Positions 60,858-64,000 of a stretch of 64,000 nucleotides of DNA are shown here, in pieces. The notes under the pieces were generated by a model. That model saw only the letters and a program-made list of their open reading frames with translations. It searched no databases and was not told the origin of the DNA. The translations under genes were made by a program, and so were the position numbers. The first letter of the stretch is position 1. Every line of letters begins with the position of its first letter. Location: positions 641 through 64,640 of the forward strand of contig NZ_JAKKUV010000012.1 in assembly GCF_021864465.1 (NCBI RefSeq), given 5' to 3'. This stretch comes from Hyphobacterium sp. SN044 (GTDB lineage Bacteria > Pseudomonadota > Alphaproteobacteria > Caulobacterales > Maricaulaceae).

Positions 60858-62768
60858 ATGGCGCTTGAAACGCCCAATCTCGACCGGATCAGCAAACCCG
60901 CCGACCTGAAGAATCTCGATATCGGTTCGCTGCGCCTCGTCGCCGACGAGTTGCGCGCGGAAACGATCGACGCCGTCTCGGTGACGGGCGGACATCTGGG
61001 CGCCGGGCTCGGCGTGGTGGAACTGACCGTCGCCATCCACCACGTCTTCGATACGCCGGATGACAAGCTGATCTGGGATGTCGGCCACCAATGCTATCCG
61101 CACAAGATCCTGACCGGGCGCCGCGACCGCATCCGCACGCTGCGCCAGGGCGGGGGCCTCAGCGGATTCACCAAGCGGTCCGAAAGCGAATACGACCCGT
61201 TCGGTGCGGCGCACGCCTCGACCTCGATCTCCGCGGCGCTCGGCTTTGCCGTGGCGCGCGATCTCGAAGGCCGGAACGACAACATCATCGCTGTGATCGG
61301 CGACGGTTCGATGTCGGCGGGCATGGCCTATGAGGCGATGAACAATGCCGGAGCGCTGAAGAAGCGCCTTATCGTTATCCTCAACGACAATGACATGTCG
61401 ATCGCACCGCCGGTCGGAGCGATGAGCCATTATCTCGCGCGCCTCGTGTCGTCGCGCGGCTACCGGAATTTCCGGAAGGTCGCGAAAGGCGTGGCCAAGG
61501 CGGTGGGCCTCGAAAAGACTGCGCGCAAGGCCGAGGAATACATGCTCGGCTGGGCGGTCGGCGGTACGTTGTTCGAGGAGATGGGCTTCTACTATGTCGG
61601 CCCGATCGACGGGCATGACCTCGACCAGCTCGTCCCGGTTCTGCGCAATGTCCGGGACTTCGAGAAGGGCCCCGTTCTCGTCCATGTCGTGACGAAGAAG
61701 GGCAAGGGCTACGCCCCTGCCGAAGCGGCTGACGACAAGTATCACGGCGTCTCGAAATTCAACGTCGTCACCGGTGAGCAGGCGAAGTCCAAGGCCGGTC
61801 CGCCGAGCTATACCAAGGTGTTCGCCAACGCGCTGATCGCCGAGGCGGAGAAGGACGAGCGTATCGTCGGCATCACCGCTGCCATGCCCGGCGGTACGGG
61901 TCTCGACCTGTTCGCCGAGCGCTTCCCGGACCGCTGTTTCGATGTCGGCATTGCCGAACAGCATGCCGTGACCTTCGCGGCAGGTCTGGCCGCCGCGGGC
62001 ATGCGGCCGTTTGCGGCGCTCTACTCCACCTTCCTGCAGCGCGGTTATGACAGCGTCGTCCACGACGTCGCGATCCAGAACCTCCCCGTGCGCTTTGCCA
62101 TCGACCGGGCCGGTCTGGTCGGTGCTGACGGGGCGACCCATGCCGGGTCATTCGATCTTGGTTATCTCGGTCAGTTGCCGGGCATGACGATCATGGCGGC
62201 GGCCGACGAAACCGAGCTCGTGCGCATGGTCGCGACCGCGCGTCTGATCGATGACGGCCCTTCGGCCTTCCGCTATCCGCGCGGCAACGGGCTGGGACTC
62301 GACCTGCCGGACGTGGCCGAGCCGCTGGAAATCGGCAAGGGCCGGATCGTCCGCGAAGGCAATTCGGTGGCGATCCTGTCGCTCGGCACGCGGCTTGAGG
62401 AATCGCTCAAGGCCGCCGACATGCTGGGGGCGAAGGGCCTCTCGGCGACGGTGGCTGATGCCCGATTCGCCAAGCCGCTCGACGAGGATCTGATCCTGCG
62501 CCTTGCCCGCGAGCACGAAGTGCTGATCACGGTGGAAGAGGGGGCGCGCGGTGGTTTCGGCGCTTTCGTGCTTCACCTGCTGGCCGAGCGCGGCGCGCTC
62601 GACAAGGGGTTGAAGATCCGCACGCTGACCCTGCCGGACCGCTTCCAGGATCAGGACAAGCCCGAAGCCATGTATGCCGAGGCCGGCCTCAACGCGCCGC
62701 ATATTGCTGCAGCGGTGTTCGATGCGTTGGGGCGCGAGGACGAGGCCGCCGCGGCGCTGTTGGCGTAA
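60858..62768 (+). CDS. dxs: 1-deoxy-D-xylulose-5-phosphate synthase
   Basis: 636-residue thiamine-diphosphate enzyme condensing pyruvate and glyceraldehyde 3-phosphate, the first step of the MEP pathway. Motifs: [58 protein letters not shown], the ThDP/Mg motif [18 protein letters not shown] with [18 protein letters not shown], and [17 protein letters not shown] with the catalytic Glu; [10 protein letters not shown] and [13 protein letters not shown] follow. Length is standard. It ends 9 nt from the convergent acyltransferase gene. Confidence 0.97.
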   Translation: MALETPNLDRISKPADLKNLDIGSLRLVADELRAETIDAVSVTGGHLGAGLGVVELTVAIHHVFDTPDDKLIWDVGHQCYPHKILTGRRDRIRTLRQGGGLSGFTKRSESEYDPFGAAHASTSISAALGFAVARDLEGRNDNIIAVIGDGSMSAGMAYEAMNNAGALKKRLIVILNDNDMSIAPPVGAMSHYLARLVSSRGYRNFRKVAKGVAKAVGLEKTARKAEEYMLGWAVGGTLFEEMGFYYVGPIDGHDLDQLVPVLRNVRDFEKGPVLVHVVTKKGKGYAPAEAADDKYHGVSKFNVVTGEQAKSKAGPPSYTKVFANALIAEAEKDERIVGITAAMPGGTGLDLFAERFPDRCFDVGIAEQHAVTFAAGLAAAGMRPFAALYSTFLQRGYDSVVHDVAIQNLPVRFAIDRAGLVGADGATHAGSFDLGYLGQLPGMTIMAAADETELVRMVATARLIDDGPSAFRYPRGNGLGLDLPDVAEPLEIGKGRIVREGNSVAILSLGTRLEESLKAADMLGAKGLSATVADARFAKPLDEDLILRLAREHEVLITVEEGARGGFGAFVLHLLAERGALDKGLKIRTLTLPDRFQDQDKPEAMYAEAGLNAPHIAAAVFDALGREDEAAAALLA

Positions 62769-62777
62769 GTCCGCCGG

Positions 62778-63839
62778 TCAGACCGCAGCGTTCGCCGGTG
62801 CGGTCTTCGTGGTTTCCCCGCGCTGTCGCGGCTTGCCCTTGAGCCCGACCACGAAGGGCGCGAGCCACGGGAAGACGCGGAGCGTGACGACTTCAACGGC
62901 AATCGGAGCCAGCAGCCCGGCGGTCAGCCCGATGGCCATGCCCGGCCAGGGCTCGGGCTCGCCGATGTAGTTGTAGATCATCTGCGTGCCCATGATGGCG
63001 AACAGGTGGTAGAGGTAGATTGAGTAGCTGTACTGCCCGATCCAGGCGAGCGGTCGGAAGGTGAAGCGGTTCGCCAGCAGCGCCCCGGCGAAGGCCAGAC
63101 CCGCCATCAGCGAGAACACGACCCGGCGTTCGATGACCTGATGCGGATCCGCAATCGAATTCATCGTGTGCAGGACGAAGAGCAGGACGGCGACCGACGC
63201 CCAGACCTGCGCCGCCGGTCCGAAACGCTTCGGATCGAAGCGCTGCATGAACACGCCCAAGGCAAAGAAGGGGAAGAGGTAGAGGGCCCGCGTGATCGAG
63301 AGGAATTCAACGTCCCGCGCAATCGGCGCCACGAACAGGACGATGGACAGGACCATCATGCCCAGCGCGACCTCATGTTTCCGGTTCGGGAGCAGCCAGT
63401 CGGCCACGGAATAGACGACGAAGATCAACAGCACCGCCTGGATGAACCAGAAGTGCGCATAGGCGAAGAGGTAGACCTGCCAGAAGTCGCTCCAGGGCAT
63501 GGCAAAACCGCCGCCCAGAACCGTGTTGATCCCGGCGAAAGCCGTAGCCGCAAAGAGGAAGGGCAGGATCAGCCGGCGCGCCTTGCCGGTCCAGAATTTT
63601 CCGAAGCGTCCCGGCTCAGCCGGACGCCACGCATAGACGAAGCCCGACAGCATCGCGAACAGTGGCATGCGGAAGTGGAAGGCCAGATGCGTGAAGATTC
63701 CGAGCGGATGGGTCTCTTCGATCCGCAGGCCCTGCGTCGGGTTTTCGCCGATCACGTGCAGCGCGACCAGCAGGATGCAGGCGACGCCGCGTAGCGTATC
63801 TATACTACGGTCCCGGTTTTTCTGGGCCAAAGCGGTCAT
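62778..63839 (-). CDS. Acyltransferase family 3 membrane protein
   Basis: 353-residue polytopic membrane protein (about ten spans) of the acyltransferase-3/OafA-YrhL-OpgC group, which O-acetylates or succinylates sugars. It opens with RDRSIDTLRGVACILLVALHVIG, where the His and Arg are the conserved catalytic positions (Asp-Thr-Leu-Arg-Gly then Leu-His), and has HFRMPLFAMLSGFVYA and QYSYSIYLYHLFAIMGTQMI. No periplasmic SGNH domain is attached. The acceptor could be an osmoregulated glucan or LPS. It is convergent with dxs and divergent from tlyA. Confidence 0.88.
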   Translation of the reverse strand: MTALAQKNRDRSIDTLRGVACILLVALHVIGENPTQGLRIEETHPLGIFTHLAFHFRMPLFAMLSGFVYAWRPAEPGRFGKFWTGKARRLILPFLFAATAFAGINTVLGGGFAMPWSDFWQVYLFAYAHFWFIQAVLLIFVVYSVADWLLPNRKHEVALGMMVLSIVLFVAPIARDVEFLSITRALYLFPFFALGVFMQRFDPKRFGPAAQVWASVAVLLFVLHTMNSIADPHQVIERRVVFSLMAGLAFAGALLANRFTFRPLAWIGQYSYSIYLYHLFAIMGTQMIYNYIGEPEPWPGMAIGLTAGLLAPIAVEVVTLRVFPWLAPFVVGLKGKPRQRGETTKTAPANAAV

Positions 63840-63957
63840 GCCTGTGTTCCTCTTCGAAACGCGAATAAGACGAATCCGGTGTTCAGCCCGTCAAAAGAGC
63901 AAGACTCGCGCCAGACGCGACTTGCATTCCCGTGTCAGGCGGGTTTAGGCCAGCGCG

Positions 63958-64000
63958 ATGCGGGCTGATCTCTATCTTCTCGAGCGGGGCGCGTTCGAAA
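63958..64000 (+). CDS. tlyA: TlyA-family rRNA methyltransferase/hemolysin (first codons only)
   Basis: Only 43 nt are inside the window, encoding MRADLYLLERGAFE. This opening is highly typical of TlyA, the S4-domain plus FtsJ-like 2'-O-methyltransferase acting on 16S/23S rRNA cytidines, and tlyA follows dxs in many alphaproteobacteria. The call rests on these few residues and the position. Confidence 0.6.
   Translation, partial: MRADLYLLERGAFE

Noticed and set aside
62781-62807. Inverted repeat AGACCGCA/TGCGGTCT after dxs as a terminator
   Set aside because: It lies inside the convergent acyltransferase coding sequence, has an 11-nt loop and lacks a U-tract.

Overview
The window is a GC-rich stretch (about 65% G+C by eye) of an alphaproteobacterial chromosome with very dense coding. 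The gene set points to a dimorphic, Caulobacter/Hyphomonas/Maricaulis-like lineage. Evidence for this is a CcrM-type GANTC methyltransferase with an apparent CtrA box and a GANTC site in front of it, a COG4111-type NadQ regulator next to nadABC, a DUF721-DsbA-DsbA-Smc operon, and the HDAC-phosphatase-xseB-ispA-dxs-tlyA order. No rRNA, tRNA, CRISPR array, phage or insertion sequence was recognised.

Layout. 1-6.4 kb: smc (cut by the window edge), two DsbA-like thiol proteins and a DUF721 gene on the minus strand, mutY divergent, then ccrM and rnhB. 6.4-13.6 kb: membrane proteins, a PA0069-type radical SAM protein, an ArsR/SRPBCC pair with a strong operator palindrome, a family-4-like uracil-DNA glycosylase and ETF-ubiquinone oxidoreductase. 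13.6-19.8 kb: TPR lipoprotein-ispE-glycosyl-1-phosphate transferase, a long-chain polyprenyl diphosphate synthase, a DUF2007 gene and a methyltransferase. 19.8-27.8 kb: glyQ, a GST, glyS with two unusual in-frame insertions, ppdK and a SleB-type hydrolase. 27.9-36.5 kb: a surface lipoprotein, an esterase, nadA-nadB-nadC, a 28% G+C membrane ORFan, and nadQ with an HD hydrolase. 36.5-46 kb: a universal stress protein, a propeller lipoprotein, twin KAS III enzymes, tag, ygfZ, a GT9 glycosyltransferase, a dihydroorotase-like enzyme and a HAD-like protein. 46-57 kb: TIGR02301/Nudix/3-hydroxybutyrate dehydrogenase, yaaA, an FAD oxidoreductase, tsaC, yceI/cytochrome b561, an acyl-CoA dehydrogenase, ybjQ/lepB and an SDR. 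57-64 kb: two SET-domain genes, an HDAC-family gene, a phosphatase, xseB, ispA, dxs, an acyltransferase and the first codons of tlyA.

Themes. Isoprenoid supply (ispE, dxs, ispA, the polyprenyl synthase) and its users (ubiquinone via ETF-QO, undecaprenyl carriers) recur. DNA repair and modification genes (mutY, udg, tag, ccrM, rnhB, xseB) are frequent. NAD synthesis sits beside its likely repressor, with two matching operator palindromes in front of nadA. Short palindromic GC-rich repeats of several families fill most intergenic gaps, and one copy lies in frame inside glyS.

Most notable: the palindromic repeat and a second, roughly 48% G+C segment inside glyS; the 28% G+C membrane ORFan beside the nad operon; the SET-SET-HDAC neighbourhood; the CtrA/GANTC arrangement at ccrM; a uracil-DNA glycosylase without its Fe-S cysteines; and a dihydroorotase with Gln in place of a metal-ligand His. 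No intergenic gap exceeds 300 bases; the largest are made of the repeats listed.
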